Made by a program: the position numbers and the translations under genes. DNA of 64,000 bases from Gammaproteobacteria bacterium (GTDB lineage: Bacteria; Pseudomonadota; Gammaproteobacteria; HTCC5015), in assembly GCA_013817245.1 (NCBI GenBank), contig JACDDA010000004.1, forward strand, positions 1 to 64,000, written 5' to 3'. How positions within the stretch are numbered: position 1 is the stretch's first letter; each line of letters opens with the position of its first letter. Shown here in pieces: positions 47,311 through 55,663 of this stretch. The notes beneath the pieces were generated by a model. The model ran no database searches and was not told where the DNA came from. It saw only the letters and a program-made list of their open reading frames with translations.

Positions 47311-48149
47311 TAACTAATGAAGATATTCTTAACGCCAGTATTTTGATCGTTGATGATCAAAAGCCGAACGTTCAATTATTAGAACAGTTACTGGAAGAAG
47401 CAGGTTATGTGCAAGTGAGTTCTACGATGAATCCGCAAGAAGTTTGCGCTTTGCATCGAAAAAATCACTATGACTTAATTTTGCTGGATTTGCAGATGCC
47501 CATTATGGATGGTTTTGAAGTCATGGCTGGCTTAGATACCAATGCTGCAGATAGTTATTTGCCGGTGATTGTGTTAACTGCGCAACCAGCCCATAAATTA
47601 CGCGCTTTGCAGTCGGGCGCTAAAGATTTTATTAGCAAGCCCTTTGATTTGGTCGAAGTTAAAACGCGTATTTATAATATGTTAGAAGTGCGCTTGTTGT
47701 ATAAAAAATTAGAAAATTATAACCAAGTGTTAGAAGAAACCGTGGCGGAAAGAACCGCAGAATTACGTGAGAGCGAAGCACGTTATCGTAGTCTCACGGA
47801 GTTGGCCTCGGATTGGTATTGGGAACAAGATGAAAATGGCAACTTCATAAAAATGTCTGGCCCCGTGCTAGAAATGCTCGGCATTCGCGTTGATCCTTTA
47901 ATTAACGATACAGATGAAGAACAACAGGCGGGTTGTAATGAAAGCGAGCGTAAAGTGTTACAAGAAAAAATTGCCGCGCGCGAGCCATTTTTAGATTTTT
48001 TAGTTAATTACAAAAACCCGAATGGCATGGCGCAACAGTTTCGCGTCAGCGGTGAACCCATGTTTAATCGGTTTTCACGCTTTATTGGTTATCGCGGGAT
48101 CGGCGTGGAGATTACGAGTAAACATAACCTAAAAAATAATAAGGGTTAA
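47304..48149 (+). CDS. Response regulator with REC and PAS domains, no classic output
   Basis: A 281-residue protein: receiver domain (about residues 10-130) with acidic pocket VDDQ, phospho-acceptor D62 in ILLDLQMP and lysine in FISKPFD. Then come a helical linker (EETVAERTAELRESEARY) and a single PAS domain to the end. There is no DNA-binding, GGDEF, EAL or kinase domain. It may sequester or allosterically control a partner, such as the Crp/Fnr protein encoded next. The start overlaps the kinase stop and its TAA overlaps the next ATG. Confidence 0.9.
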   Translation: MVITNEDILNASILIVDDQKPNVQLLEQLLEEAGYVQVSSTMNPQEVCALHRKNHYDLILLDLQMPIMDGFEVMAGLDTNAADSYLPVIVLTAQPAHKLRALQSGAKDFISKPFDLVEVKTRIYNMLEVRLLYKKLENYNQVLEETVAERTAELRESEARYRSLTELASDWYWEQDENGNFIKMSGPVLEMLGIRVDPLINDTDEEQQAGCNESERKVLQEKIAAREPFLDFLVNYKNPNGMAQQFRVSGEPMFNRFSRFIGYRGIGVEITSKHNLKNNKG

Positions 48150-48877
48150 TGATGGCTATCATACGTAGTTCACAACCCAGTCCACAGCAGAATAGTTTGC
48201 TTGCAGCTTTAACAGCTGAAGATTTAAAAAGATTAACGCCGCATTTGGAATGGGTAGCGATGCCCTTGGGTCAGATTCTGTATGACCCGGGCGAAAAATT
48301 ACAACACGCTTATTTTCCAACTACGGCTATTGTGTCCTTACATTATATTACTGAGTCGGGCGCTTCTGCCGAAAGCGCAGGCGTAGGTAATGAAGGGGTA
48401 GTGGGCGTTACTATATTTATGGGTGGTGATACGATGCCAAGTTCTGCGGTGGTAGTGAGCGCGGGACATGCGTATCGATTAGATCGACACATCTTCAAAC
48501 AAGAATTTGAACGCCATGAAATATTGCACCGCATGTTATTGCGTTATACGCAGGCGTTAATGACACAAATGATGCAAACAGCGGTGTGTAATCGTCATCA
48601 TGCTATTGAACAACAACTCTGCCGTTGGTTATTACTCACGATTGATCGCTTGCCTTCAACAGAAGTGGTGATGACGCAAGAACTGATCGCGAGCATGTTA
48701 GGCGTACGCCGTGAAGGCGTAACAGAAGCCGCGAGAAAATTGCAGCAAGCCGGCTTTATTCAATATCGACGCGGGCATATTTCGTTATTGGATCGAAAGG
48801 GTTTGGAAAGTCGTGCTTGTGAATGTTATGACGCGGTGAAAAAAGAAATGCATCGTTTATTAAGTGATGTTGATTAA
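48149..48877 (+). CDS. Crp/Fnr-family regulator ending the signalling operon
   Basis: A 242-residue Crp/Fnr-like regulator: an N-terminal sensory barrel (ILYDPGEKLQHAYFPTTAIVSL, AGVGNEGVVG), a long dimer helix and a winged helix with recognition region LIASMLGVRREGVTEAARKLQQAG. It has no iron-sulfur cysteines at the N terminus. It overlaps the REC-PAS gene (TAATG), so the stoichiometry of signalling proteins and regulator is coupled. Two GTGCG-N4-CGCAC boxes stand before the operon, which makes it the best candidate to bind them. Paralogue of 37734-38447. Confidence 0.92.
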   Translation: MMAIIRSSQPSPQQNSLLAALTAEDLKRLTPHLEWVAMPLGQILYDPGEKLQHAYFPTTAIVSLHYITESGASAESAGVGNEGVVGVTIFMGGDTMPSSAVVVSAGHAYRLDRHIFKQEFERHEILHRMLLRYTQALMTQMMQTAVCNRHHAIEQQLCRWLLLTIDRLPSTEVVMTQELIASMLGVRREGVTEAARKLQQAGFIQYRRGHISLLDRKGLESRACECYDAVKKEMHRLLSDVD

Positions 48878-48989
48878 ATCATTAATTTTGTGTGAGATCG
48901 TTCTTCAAAATCATAATAAAGTGTCTGCTTAGACTCAATACACAAGTGCAACACTTTCCGTGAAGATGAGGCTTATGAAAAGTTATCAT

Positions 48990-49075
48990 CCTTGCGCTCA
49001 TCTGGCTACATTTTACTCAATGCAAAAAAGCAGATGTAGCCTGGATGAAGCCGAATTTATTCGGCGCAATCCGGG
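48990..49075. repeat. Dispersed palindromic repeat, copy 1
   Basis: An imperfect palindrome of about 85 bases: GCGCTCATCTGGCTACA, a central segment with ACTCAATGCAAAAAAGCAGA, then TGTAGCCTGGATGAAGC. The arm TAGCCTGGATGAAGC with GCAATCCGGG is of a kind found as intergenic repeats in several gammaproteobacteria. It belongs to a 388-base gap (48878-49265) with no gene. Confidence 0.7.
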
Positions 49076-49136
49076 AACGTTCTTCACAATATCGCGGATT
49101 GCTTACGCATCAAATGATGAGGAATTAAAACCCCCT

Positions 49137-49222
49137 CCCAGATTACGCTGCGCTCATCCGGGCTACATTTGACTCAATACAAAAAAACAGATGTAGCGTG
49201 GGTTGAGCAAAGCGCTACCCAC
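49137..49222. repeat. Dispersed palindromic repeat, copy 2
   Basis: A second direct copy of the element at 48990: CTGCGCTCATCCGGGCTACA, centre ACTCAATACAAAAAAACAGA, arm TGTAGCGTGGGTTGAGC. The arms are more diverged than the centre. The pair lies between the Crp/Fnr gene and the TPM gene, both of which end here. Confidence 0.7.
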
Positions 49223-49265
49223 AGAAGGCAGTTTCATTTGGCGTTATTAAAAGGGCAGCTGAGCC

Positions 49266-49784
49266 TTATAACACGACAGGCGTATCAGACAATTCATTGG
49301 GATTAGCGTTGAGACCTGCAGTTGTTTTAGCCGCAGGAAAATGGTGAACCAGTTGCGCTGTTATCGCTTCGATCCCAATAATAACACCGCTCTGATAAGC
49401 ATTTTGTCTAAAATTAACTTCCATCGTCTGACAAATAGTTTCCCAAGCAGCGGCACCCACAGCGCTATGAATACCGCGATCGGCAATGATTTCTACGTCA
49501 CGATCCGCGAGTAATAAATAAATCAGCACACCATTATTATGTTCAGTATCCCAAATACGTAATTGCGAAAAAACATCAATCGCGCGTTCGCGTGCGGTTT
49601 GGCCTTGGAACAGAGGTGCGCCATCCAAGGCATTTTCTACCACGAAACGAATTTCACCCGTGTGCGCGATCTCACTCGCTTTAATCGCGTGTTCAATGGC
49701 TAACAAAGTAGCCGCAGGGAAAGCGCGTTTAACGCGCCAATTCATAGCGCATAAATGTGTAAAGATACGTTTAATATTCATCAT
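49266..49784 (-). CDS. TPM-domain protein, cytoplasmic-type
   Basis: A 172-residue TPM (YgcG-type) domain protein without signal peptide. Motifs: ALLAIEHAIKASEIAHTGEIRFVVENALDG, VFSQLRIWDTEHNNGVLIYLLLADRDVEIIADRGIH and a C-terminal GIEAITAQLVHHFP. The ATG at 49784 overlaps the stop of the preceding TPM gene (TAATG). A longer frame to 49988 would only add an Arg/Trp-rich antisense-like stretch inside that gene. Third gene of a LemA-TPM-TPM operon. Confidence 0.88.
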   Translation of the reverse strand: MMNIKRIFTHLCAMNWRVKRAFPAATLLAIEHAIKASEIAHTGEIRFVVENALDGAPLFQGQTARERAIDVFSQLRIWDTEHNNGVLIYLLLADRDVEIIADRGIHSAVGAAAWETICQTMEVNFRQNAYQSGVIIGIEAITAQLVHHFPAAKTTAGLNANPNELSDTPVVL

Positions 49785-50662
49785 TACCACCGTCCCGATG
49801 CGCCGCCGCCGCCAAAACCGCCGCCGCCTCCACCAAAACCACCACCGCCGCCAAAACCGCCTCGGCCGAATCCACCACGACCTAAACCGCCGGCCATGCC
49901 ACCGCCCATACCACCACCCAGTAAGGTAAATAACAAGGCAATGACACCGGCGATCACGGCAATGGATATAGCGCCCGCGAAGAACCATGCTACTAACGCA
50001 ACCGCACCGCCCGTGAGTAGTGAACCAAAAAATCTACCGAGTAATGAACGTAATGCGCCGCCTAATATAAGTGCAATCATAAAAATGATAGGCACATAAG
50101 ATTGAATCTTAGTTTTGTTATTTGCTCGTGTATTCGCAGCTGGCGGCAAAGGTTCGCCGTCGATAACACGCATCATTTGTTCAACACCAGCGGCAATGCC
50201 GCTATAAAAATCCCCTTGCTGAAAATGCGGTGTAATAATGTCACTGATAATGCGTTTACTGGTCGCATCATTTAAAGCGCCTTCTAAACCATAGCCTGCC
50301 TCTATACGCAGTGCGCGATCATTTTTTGCAATGATTAGAAGTGCGCCGTCCTCAATTTTTTTACGGCCTAATTTCCATTGATCGACGACTCGCAAACTAT
50401 ATTGTTCAATGGTTTCGGGTGCGGTTGTAGGAATAATTAACACCGCTACTTGACTGCCTTTTTTGTTTTCAAAAGCTTCTAATGTTTGTTCTAACTGATT
50501 TTTTTGCTGTGCGTTCAGCGTATTGGTCTGATCAATAACGCGGGCATTGAAAGCAGGAATAGCCTGCAAAGCGTCTTGGGCATTGACTAGCCAAGGCCAG
50601 CCTAACATTGCTATAAACAATAATGTTTTGATGGATAGGCTGGCGCGCATTAAAGAGCTCAC
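49784..50662 (-). CDS. YgcG-family TPM-domain membrane protein
   Basis: A 292-residue protein: Sec signal (about residues 1-28), a periplasmic TPM domain (FNARVIDQTNTLNAQQKNQLEQTLEAFENKKGSQVAVLI near residue 38), two membrane helices in residues about 185-245, and a glycine-rich tail of about 50 residues ending GASGRW. Relatives are co-encoded with LemA throughout bacteria and linked to envelope homeostasis; the biochemical role is unsettled. It lies 28 bases after the LemA gene. Confidence 0.9.
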   Translation of the reverse strand: MSSLMRASLSIKTLLFIAMLGWPWLVNAQDALQAIPAFNARVIDQTNTLNAQQKNQLEQTLEAFENKKGSQVAVLIIPTTAPETIEQYSLRVVDQWKLGRKKIEDGALLIIAKNDRALRIEAGYGLEGALNDATSKRIISDIITPHFQQGDFYSGIAAGVEQMMRVIDGEPLPPAANTRANNKTKIQSYVPIIFMIALILGGALRSLLGRFFGSLLTGGAVALVAWFFAGAISIAVIAGVIALLFTLLGGGMGGGMAGGLGRGGFGRGGFGGGGGFGGGGGGFGGGGASGRW

Positions 50663-50690
50663 TGAAAAGGATGTTTAATTGGCTGCGAGA

Positions 50691-51302
50691 TTACTGAATA
50701 CTAGGCGCCGCAGAATTAAAATCAACAGTAGGGGGTTTGGCAATTTCTTTTTCGTTTTCTACTGTGAAGTTCGGTTTGGCTTTGTAGCCAAAAATCATCG
50801 CCGTTAAGTTCGAAGGAAACGAACGTACAGTGACGTTATATTCTTGCACGGCAGTAATGTAACGATTACGCGCTACGGTAATTCGATTTTCAGTGCCTTC
50901 GAGTTGCGCTTGTAAATCACGAAAATTAGCATCGGATTTTAATTGTGGGTAGTTTTCCGATACGACCAGCAAACGCGACAAGGCGCTAGACAATTCACCT
51001 TGTGCTGCTTGGAATTTAGCAAAGGCTTGTGGATTGTTAACCAGTTCTGGCGTTGCTTGAATGCTGCCTACTTTTGCACGCGCATTGGTTACGCCTAACA
51101 GCACATCTTTTTCTTGAGCTGCAAAACCTTTAACGGTATTTACTAAATTGGGAATCAAATCTGCTCGACGTTGATATTGGTTTAACACTTCAGACCAGCT
51201 GGCGGTAATTTGTTCATCGCCGCGTTGAAAATTATTGTAGCCACAACCTGATAAGGTCAAGCTTAAAAACAGCATGGTCAGGCAGGCTAAAAGTTTGGAC
51301 AT
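50691..51302 (-). CDS. LemA-family lipoprotein
   Basis: A 203-residue protein with a lipobox (LTLSGC near residue 19) and the LemA helical domain: YQRRADLIPNLVNTVKGFAAQEKDVL, a central helix ENYPQLKSDANFRDLQAQLEGTENRITVARNRYITAVQEYN and FPSNLTAMIFGYKAKPNF. The ATG at 51302 follows GGAG at seven bases; a 16-residue longer frame lacks a site. It is the first gene of the LemA-TPM-TPM operon. Confidence 0.93.
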   Translation of the reverse strand: MSKLLACLTMLFLSLTLSGCGYNNFQRGDEQITASWSEVLNQYQRRADLIPNLVNTVKGFAAQEKDVLLGVTNARAKVGSIQATPELVNNPQAFAKFQAAQGELSSALSRLLVVSENYPQLKSDANFRDLQAQLEGTENRITVARNRYITAVQEYNVTVRSFPSNLTAMIFGYKAKPNFTVENEKEIAKPPTVDFNSAAPSIQ

Positions 51303-51472
51303 GTTTTTTCTCCGAATGAATGAGGTGCTAAAGAATCCTAAAAATATCACATTTTGACTACAGAATTTAAGTACATCTGTACGTGAATATAATGTGTGAA
51401 CATCAAAGCTAGGTTATTTTATGTGCATGACTTTAAGCTGCAAATACTTAACACTCTGTACGTTGGCGCTCA

Positions 51473-52879
51473 TTACAGCCAATAGGCCCAAATCGACGCG
51501 AAGTATTCTTTGATCCGACTATGAATGGGTCGGTTTTGCCATTCTTTTAACAGAACCTCTTTGGAATAGCGAAGGTCCTTCATAAACATTTTCTGAGTTT
51601 GCGCACCAAAGTCTGCGCCTAAGATAACAGCGGTGAGTTCAAAGTTATGGACGAAACTACGCCAATCTAAATTAGTTGAACCAATAGTAGTCCATACGCC
51701 ATCAATAAGTACGGTTTTGGAATGCAAGACTACGTCTTGAAGTTCATAAATTTTGACGCCGGCTTGTAAAAGTTTTGTGTAATAACTGCGGCCAGCATGA
51801 AAGGCTAACCATGAATCCGTTTTACTGGGCAATATTAATCGTACGTCAACGCCACGGCGTGCAGCAGTTTGTAAGCGCAGCAATAATTGAGGGTCTGGAA
51901 TAAAATAAGCATTCGCAATATAGATAGTGGTTTTTGCATTATCAATCGCAGATATCAATGTTGCATAAATAAGGCTATAGGGTTCTTCGGGCGAGCTGCC
52001 AATAGCACGGACGACTTCATCACCTACATTTTCAAGCGGCGGAAAATAATTTTTTTGCGACAGCGGAGCGCCATGCTGCTTTTTCCAAGCAGTGAGAAAA
52101 AGTTTTTGAAATTCTGCAACTACGGGGCCTTGTATTTGTACGTCAGTATCACGCCATGCTGTTTTGTTATTATTATTTTTAGTCCGAGAAGCACGTTTAA
52201 AAGAGCTGCCGGAATAGACACTGCTAATATTAATGCCGCCTAAAAAAGCTGTGTGGCCATCAACGATCAATAACTTACGATGATTACGCTGATTCCATTC
52301 AAAGTCTTTTCGAAGTTCGGTAGGATTGATCGGATTAAATTCTAATACCTTGATGCCATGATCACTTAAGTCTTTAAAAAAATCATCAGAAGTATAAAGG
52401 CTACCCACGTCATCATAAATAAGATTAACTTGTACGCCGGCTTTTTGTTTTTCGATTAAGGCTTGAGCAAACAGTTTTCCTACATCGTCTGCTTCGAAAA
52501 TGTAAGTTTCCATATTGATATGATCTTTAGCGGCTTTAATGGCGCTAAGCATGGCTTGATAAGTGGCAGGGCCATCTTGCAGTAAAACCACTTTATTGCC
52601 CGCAACCAGTGGACTATCAGCCACCGAGTCTTCTAATGCAAGATGATGAGTAAAAATATTGGTATCTTGTTTAGGATTCTTTAAATTTTTTAGAATCTGT
52701 TTACTTTCGGTATTGGATAAAACTCCCTGTGAGTTTTCTAATTGAATAGCAAAGCGGGGGGTAGTGGTACTAGTCGTTTTCTCAGCCGCAAAAACCGGCA
52801 GAGTTTTGCAGCTCACTAAAGTAATGAAAGCTAAACTTATAACCAATATTGAAGAAAAGACAGTACGCAAAAACAACAT
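51473..52879 (-). CDS. Phospholipase D-family cardiolipin synthase-like protein
   Basis: A 468-residue PLD-superfamily enzyme with two HKD motifs: H200-K202-D207 (HRKLLIVDG) and H386-K388-D393 (HSKTVLIDG), each followed by the usual GS/GG-N element. Such enzymes condense two phosphatidylglycerols into cardiolipin or transfer phosphatidyl groups. Unlike ClsA it has no pair of N-terminal helices but a signal with a cysteine (LVSCK near residue 24), so it may be a lipoprotein facing the periplasm. Its ATG overlaps the upstream stop (TAATG) at the end of a five-gene operon. Confidence 0.88.
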   Translation of the reverse strand: MLFLRTVFSSILVISLAFITLVSCKTLPVFAAEKTTSTTTPRFAIQLENSQGVLSNTESKQILKNLKNPKQDTNIFTHHLALEDSVADSPLVAGNKVVLLQDGPATYQAMLSAIKAAKDHINMETYIFEADDVGKLFAQALIEKQKAGVQVNLIYDDVGSLYTSDDFFKDLSDHGIKVLEFNPINPTELRKDFEWNQRNHRKLLIVDGHTAFLGGINISSVYSGSSFKRASRTKNNNNKTAWRDTDVQIQGPVVAEFQKLFLTAWKKQHGAPLSQKNYFPPLENVGDEVVRAIGSSPEEPYSLIYATLISAIDNAKTTIYIANAYFIPDPQLLLRLQTAARRGVDVRLILPSKTDSWLAFHAGRSYYTKLLQAGVKIYELQDVVLHSKTVLIDGVWTTIGSTNLDWRSFVHNFELTAVILGADFGAQTQKMFMKDLRYSKEVLLKEWQNRPIHSRIKEYFASIWAYWL

Positions 52880-54207
52880 TATTGAGTATTTCCAGCAGTT
52901 GCAACACGCCAGATTATATTGCCAACATCGTCTGCAACTAATAAGGCGCCTTTTTTATCGATAACCACACCGACAGGGCGGCCGTACGCTTCCCCTTTTT
53001 TACTTAAAAAGCCGCTTAATACTTCTATGGGTGTGCCGCTCGGTTGAGCAGGGGCTTGAGCATTATTAAACGGTATAAAAACCACGTTGTATCCACTGTG
53101 AGGTTTGCGATTCCATGAACCATGTTGACCAACAAACATGCCATTTGTAAATGGCGCAGGTAAGGTTGCGCCGACAGAGGATGTTAAACCTAATGGTGCC
53201 ACGTGGGAACCTAAAGCGTAATCAGGTCGAAGCGCTTGCGCCACCAGTGCGGGGCGTTGGGGGCTCACTCGTGTATCAACATGTTGACCATAATAACTAT
53301 AGGGCCAACCATAAAATCCGCCTTCGCGCACTGAGGTTAAATAATCAGGTACTAAATCATTGCCTAAGCCATCACGTTCATTCACTACTGTCCATAATGT
53401 TTTGCTAGAGGGTTCCCACGCTAAACCATTGGGATTACGTAAGCCGCTCGCAAAAATTTGATGTTTGCCAGTTTTAAGATTCACTTGCCAAATTGCTGCG
53501 CGCTCCGATTCAGCCGCCATTCCATTTTCGCCGATGTTACTGTTCGAACCAATGGTTACATACAGCGTGGTGCCATCGGCATTAGCAATTATATTTTTAG
53601 TCCAATGATGATTGATAGGTTCAGCAGGTAAGTCAATTACTTTAACCCCTGGTGCGGTAATGACAGTATCACCGGATTGATAGGGGAATTTTACAATTGC
53701 ATCTGTGTTAGCTACATAGAGTGTATTTTCTATTAGCGCCATACCAAAAGGGGAATTTAAATCTTGCAACAATACCGAACGAAAATCCGCAATGCCATCA
53801 TTGTCGGTATCGCGCAGTAAACTGATACGATTAGCGCTGGGGACGCTAGCGCCTGCTTTTTTCATAGCTAAATTCATAAAAAATTTCTTAACACTGGCTT
53901 TTTTAGCCGGTGCATTCGTTTCAGCTACTAAGACATCGCCATTAGGCAATACATATAACCAGCGTGGATGATCGAAATCTCGTGCGAAAGCGTTTACTTG
54001 CAAACCAGTCGCCGCTTGTGGAAGTACATCTTTTGGCCAGCCGATCGCATTTGCAATATTTACGGTAGGAATAAGATTGGTTTCGGCAGCCGGTAATACA
54101 GGGTGAGGGCCCGTGCTAATTGGCACGGGCTTCTCTATTTCATTACCACAGGCGATTAAAACCCAAATCCATAAAACCAATAAGCTGGGATATAAAATTG
54201 TTTTCAT
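52879..54207 (-). CDS. PQQ-dependent sugar dehydrogenase-like lipoprotein
   Basis: A 442-residue beta-propeller of the glucose/sorbosone dehydrogenase (GDH/Hedgehog-interacting-like) family. The signal ends in VLIACGN (lipidated cysteine near residue 20). Family motifs include FARDFDHPRWLYVLPNGDVLVAET, FGMALIENTLYVANTDA, ASGLRNPNGLAWEP and FVGQHGSWNRKPHSGYNVVF. It may oxidise sugars in the periplasm with PQQ; no PQQ genes are in the window. It is co-transcribed with the cardiolipin-synthase-like gene. Confidence 0.87.
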   Translation of the reverse strand: MKTILYPSLLVLWIWVLIACGNEIEKPVPISTGPHPVLPAAETNLIPTVNIANAIGWPKDVLPQAATGLQVNAFARDFDHPRWLYVLPNGDVLVAETNAPAKKASVKKFFMNLAMKKAGASVPSANRISLLRDTDNDGIADFRSVLLQDLNSPFGMALIENTLYVANTDAIVKFPYQSGDTVITAPGVKVIDLPAEPINHHWTKNIIANADGTTLYVTIGSNSNIGENGMAAESERAAIWQVNLKTGKHQIFASGLRNPNGLAWEPSSKTLWTVVNERDGLGNDLVPDYLTSVREGGFYGWPYSYYGQHVDTRVSPQRPALVAQALRPDYALGSHVAPLGLTSSVGATLPAPFTNGMFVGQHGSWNRKPHSGYNVVFIPFNNAQAPAQPSGTPIEVLSGFLSKKGEAYGRPVGVVIDKKGALLVADDVGNIIWRVATAGNTQ

Positions 54208-54217
54208 CGCGAATGTT

Positions 54218-54376
54218 TTAGAAACGTCCCGTCATAACTAAAATTAACACAACAATAAGCACCAAACCTAAAACACCGCTGGGAGCATATCCCCAACTTC
54301 TGCTATGTGACCAAGTAGGAATAGCGCCAATTAATAACAAAATTAAAACAACTAAAATAATAGTTCCGACAGACAT
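54218..54376 (-). CDS. DUF3309 small membrane protein
   Basis: A 52-residue protein with two hydrophobic segments around GAIPTWSHSRSWGYAPSG, the DUF3309 hallmark. A GGAGATC ribosome-binding site precedes the ATG by three bases. It lies between the PNPOx-like gene (37 bases) and the dehydrogenase gene (10 bases), so it belongs to the same operon. Function unknown; the family is common in stress-tolerant proteobacteria. Confidence 0.88.
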   Translation of the reverse strand: MSVGTIILVVLILLLIGAIPTWSHSRSWGYAPSGVLGLVLIVVLILVMTGRF

Positions 54377-54413
54377 GATGATCTCCTAATATTAATAAAT
54401 GAATAGAACTTTT

Positions 54414-54947
54414 TTATTGCACGTGATGGTTTTTATGGCGATGTATTAACGCTAAGTTTGTTAGCGTTTCATGTTCGCCCATACCAATAGGGTTAGCTGC
54501 GATAATAGAAGCCGCCATCGTAAACATTTGAATCATTTTACTATGAGCTGCATCCCAATATTCGCCGGTATCCGCTAAGAATTTTAATAAACCTAAATTA
54601 GGCGAATCAGGTCCTTGCGGAAACCAGGGTCTAAGAAAAGGCGTCCATAACTCATCGATTTTCGTTCGATCAGTAGTAACCTCTCCATATCCCGATAAAG
54701 AAACGAATGTAGAACGTGATATGTCAGCAAAACTTAAATTGATTAAACGTAAATTTTCTAATTTTGCTGACTTGATATCAATAGAAAACCATAAAGCACC
54801 GGTTTCATCCATTTGTAAGGGTGACATTGGTCGACTAACCAATGCACCCTTATCATCTAGAGTAGTGAACATGGCGACTGAAATATTTTCAATCAGCTTG
54901 CCTAGGTGGATTAGCTCAGCATTATTTTGAGTTTCTATTTTCATCAT
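54414..54947 (-). CDS. Pyridoxamine 5'-phosphate oxidase-like general stress protein
   Basis: A 177-residue split-barrel flavin-binding protein of the general stress protein 26 type. Motifs: LIENISVAMFTTLDDKGALVSRPMSPLQMDETGALWFSID and SFADISRSTFVSLSGYGEV, with a typical C-terminal TPFLRPWFPQGPDSPNLGLLKF. It likely binds FMN/FAD or F420-like cofactors; the substrate is unknown. I chose the ATG at 54947, preceded by AGAAGAAG; a start at 54968 is possible. It is the second gene after the hemerythrin-like gene. Confidence 0.9.
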   Translation of the reverse strand: MMKIETQNNAELIHLGKLIENISVAMFTTLDDKGALVSRPMSPLQMDETGALWFSIDIKSAKLENLRLINLSFADISRSTFVSLSGYGEVTTDRTKIDELWTPFLRPWFPQGPDSPNLGLLKFLADTGEYWDAAHSKMIQMFTMAASIIAANPIGMGEHETLTNLALIHRHKNHHVQ

Positions 54948-54973
54948 TCTTCTTCTGGTTTTTATCAAAAAAA

Positions 54974-55576
54974 TTATGCTTTATTGAAGAATGATGAAAG
55001 TGTGCCGCGCGATTTTGAGTTTTTATCTGAAGGATATTCTGATAATAACTCAGCTTTGCGTTCTGCCATTTTTCGTCCCAGTTCAACCATATCCAACTTA
55101 GTTGCTTTTGCTTTTGGGAACATTTCGTTGTGTTCTTCTTTGACGTGATGTTTTACGTATTCAGACAGTACCTTGATTTTTGCATCGTACATTTCACCAT
55201 TCGGTTCAACGCCTTCAACTTGGGCAATAAGATCTTTTACGGTGGCATGTTCAACTGTAGCTTCTGGAATAAGCTCTTTATCTTTTAATGCCGCTTTTAC
55301 GGCAGGATAAAAAATTTCTTCTTCAATTTGTGCATGCACCGTTAATTCCATGCAAATTTGATCTACTAATTTTTTCTTCTTTGTGTCAGAACGAGTGGTT
55401 TCGAAGGCGGCAAATAAATCACTTACCTTTTTATGGTCTGCACGCAATAAAGCGATGGCTTCTTGAGCTTTTGGTGCTGCCTTTGAGCCTCTAGGTGCGC
55501 TCTTTGATTTGCGGGCAGGTGATTTTTTGCTCATTGCTTTCTTTTTGCTGTTTACTTTCTTTTTGCTAATGGCCAT
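54974..55576 (-). CDS. Hemerythrin HHE-domain protein with lysine-rich N terminus
   Basis: A 200-residue protein. Residues 1-38 are Lys/Ser/Ala-rich with KSPARKSKSAPRGSKAAP, resembling histone-H1-like tails that can touch DNA. Residues 40-185 form an HHE hemerythrin bundle with iron ligands in LLRADHKKVSDLF, HAQIEEEIFYPAV, EHATVKDLIAQVE and HHVKEEHNEMFP. It may sense or store oxygen, NO or iron, or guard DNA. It is the first gene of the leftward operon down to the cardiolipin-synthase-like gene; AGAGGA lies eight bases upstream. Confidence 0.9.
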   Translation of the reverse strand: MAISKKKVNSKKKAMSKKSPARKSKSAPRGSKAAPKAQEAIALLRADHKKVSDLFAAFETTRSDTKKKKLVDQICMELTVHAQIEEEIFYPAVKAALKDKELIPEATVEHATVKDLIAQVEGVEPNGEMYDAKIKVLSEYVKHHVKEEHNEMFPKAKATKLDMVELGRKMAERKAELLSEYPSDKNSKSRGTLSSFFNKA

Positions 55577-55663
55577 TTATTGTTTCCTCTTTAATATTGA
55601 TGGTAATAAATTATTAAGTTTTAAATTAAATATTTTTAAAATATTGTTTGTTTTTAAATTTAA

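Noticed and set aside
48960-49172. 70-residue open frame on the plus strand
   Set aside because: Its sequence is the two palindromic repeats; translation of repeats, not a gene.
49785-49988. N-terminal Arg/Trp-rich extension of the second TPM gene
   Set aside because: It lies wholly inside the preceding gene in another frame; the ATG at 49784 overlaps the stop as TAATG and fits the family start.
49755-50099. Long proline-rich open frame on the plus strand
   Set aside because: It is the antisense image of the glycine-rich tail of the YgcG-family gene; codon bias of the Gly run keeps the opposite strand open.
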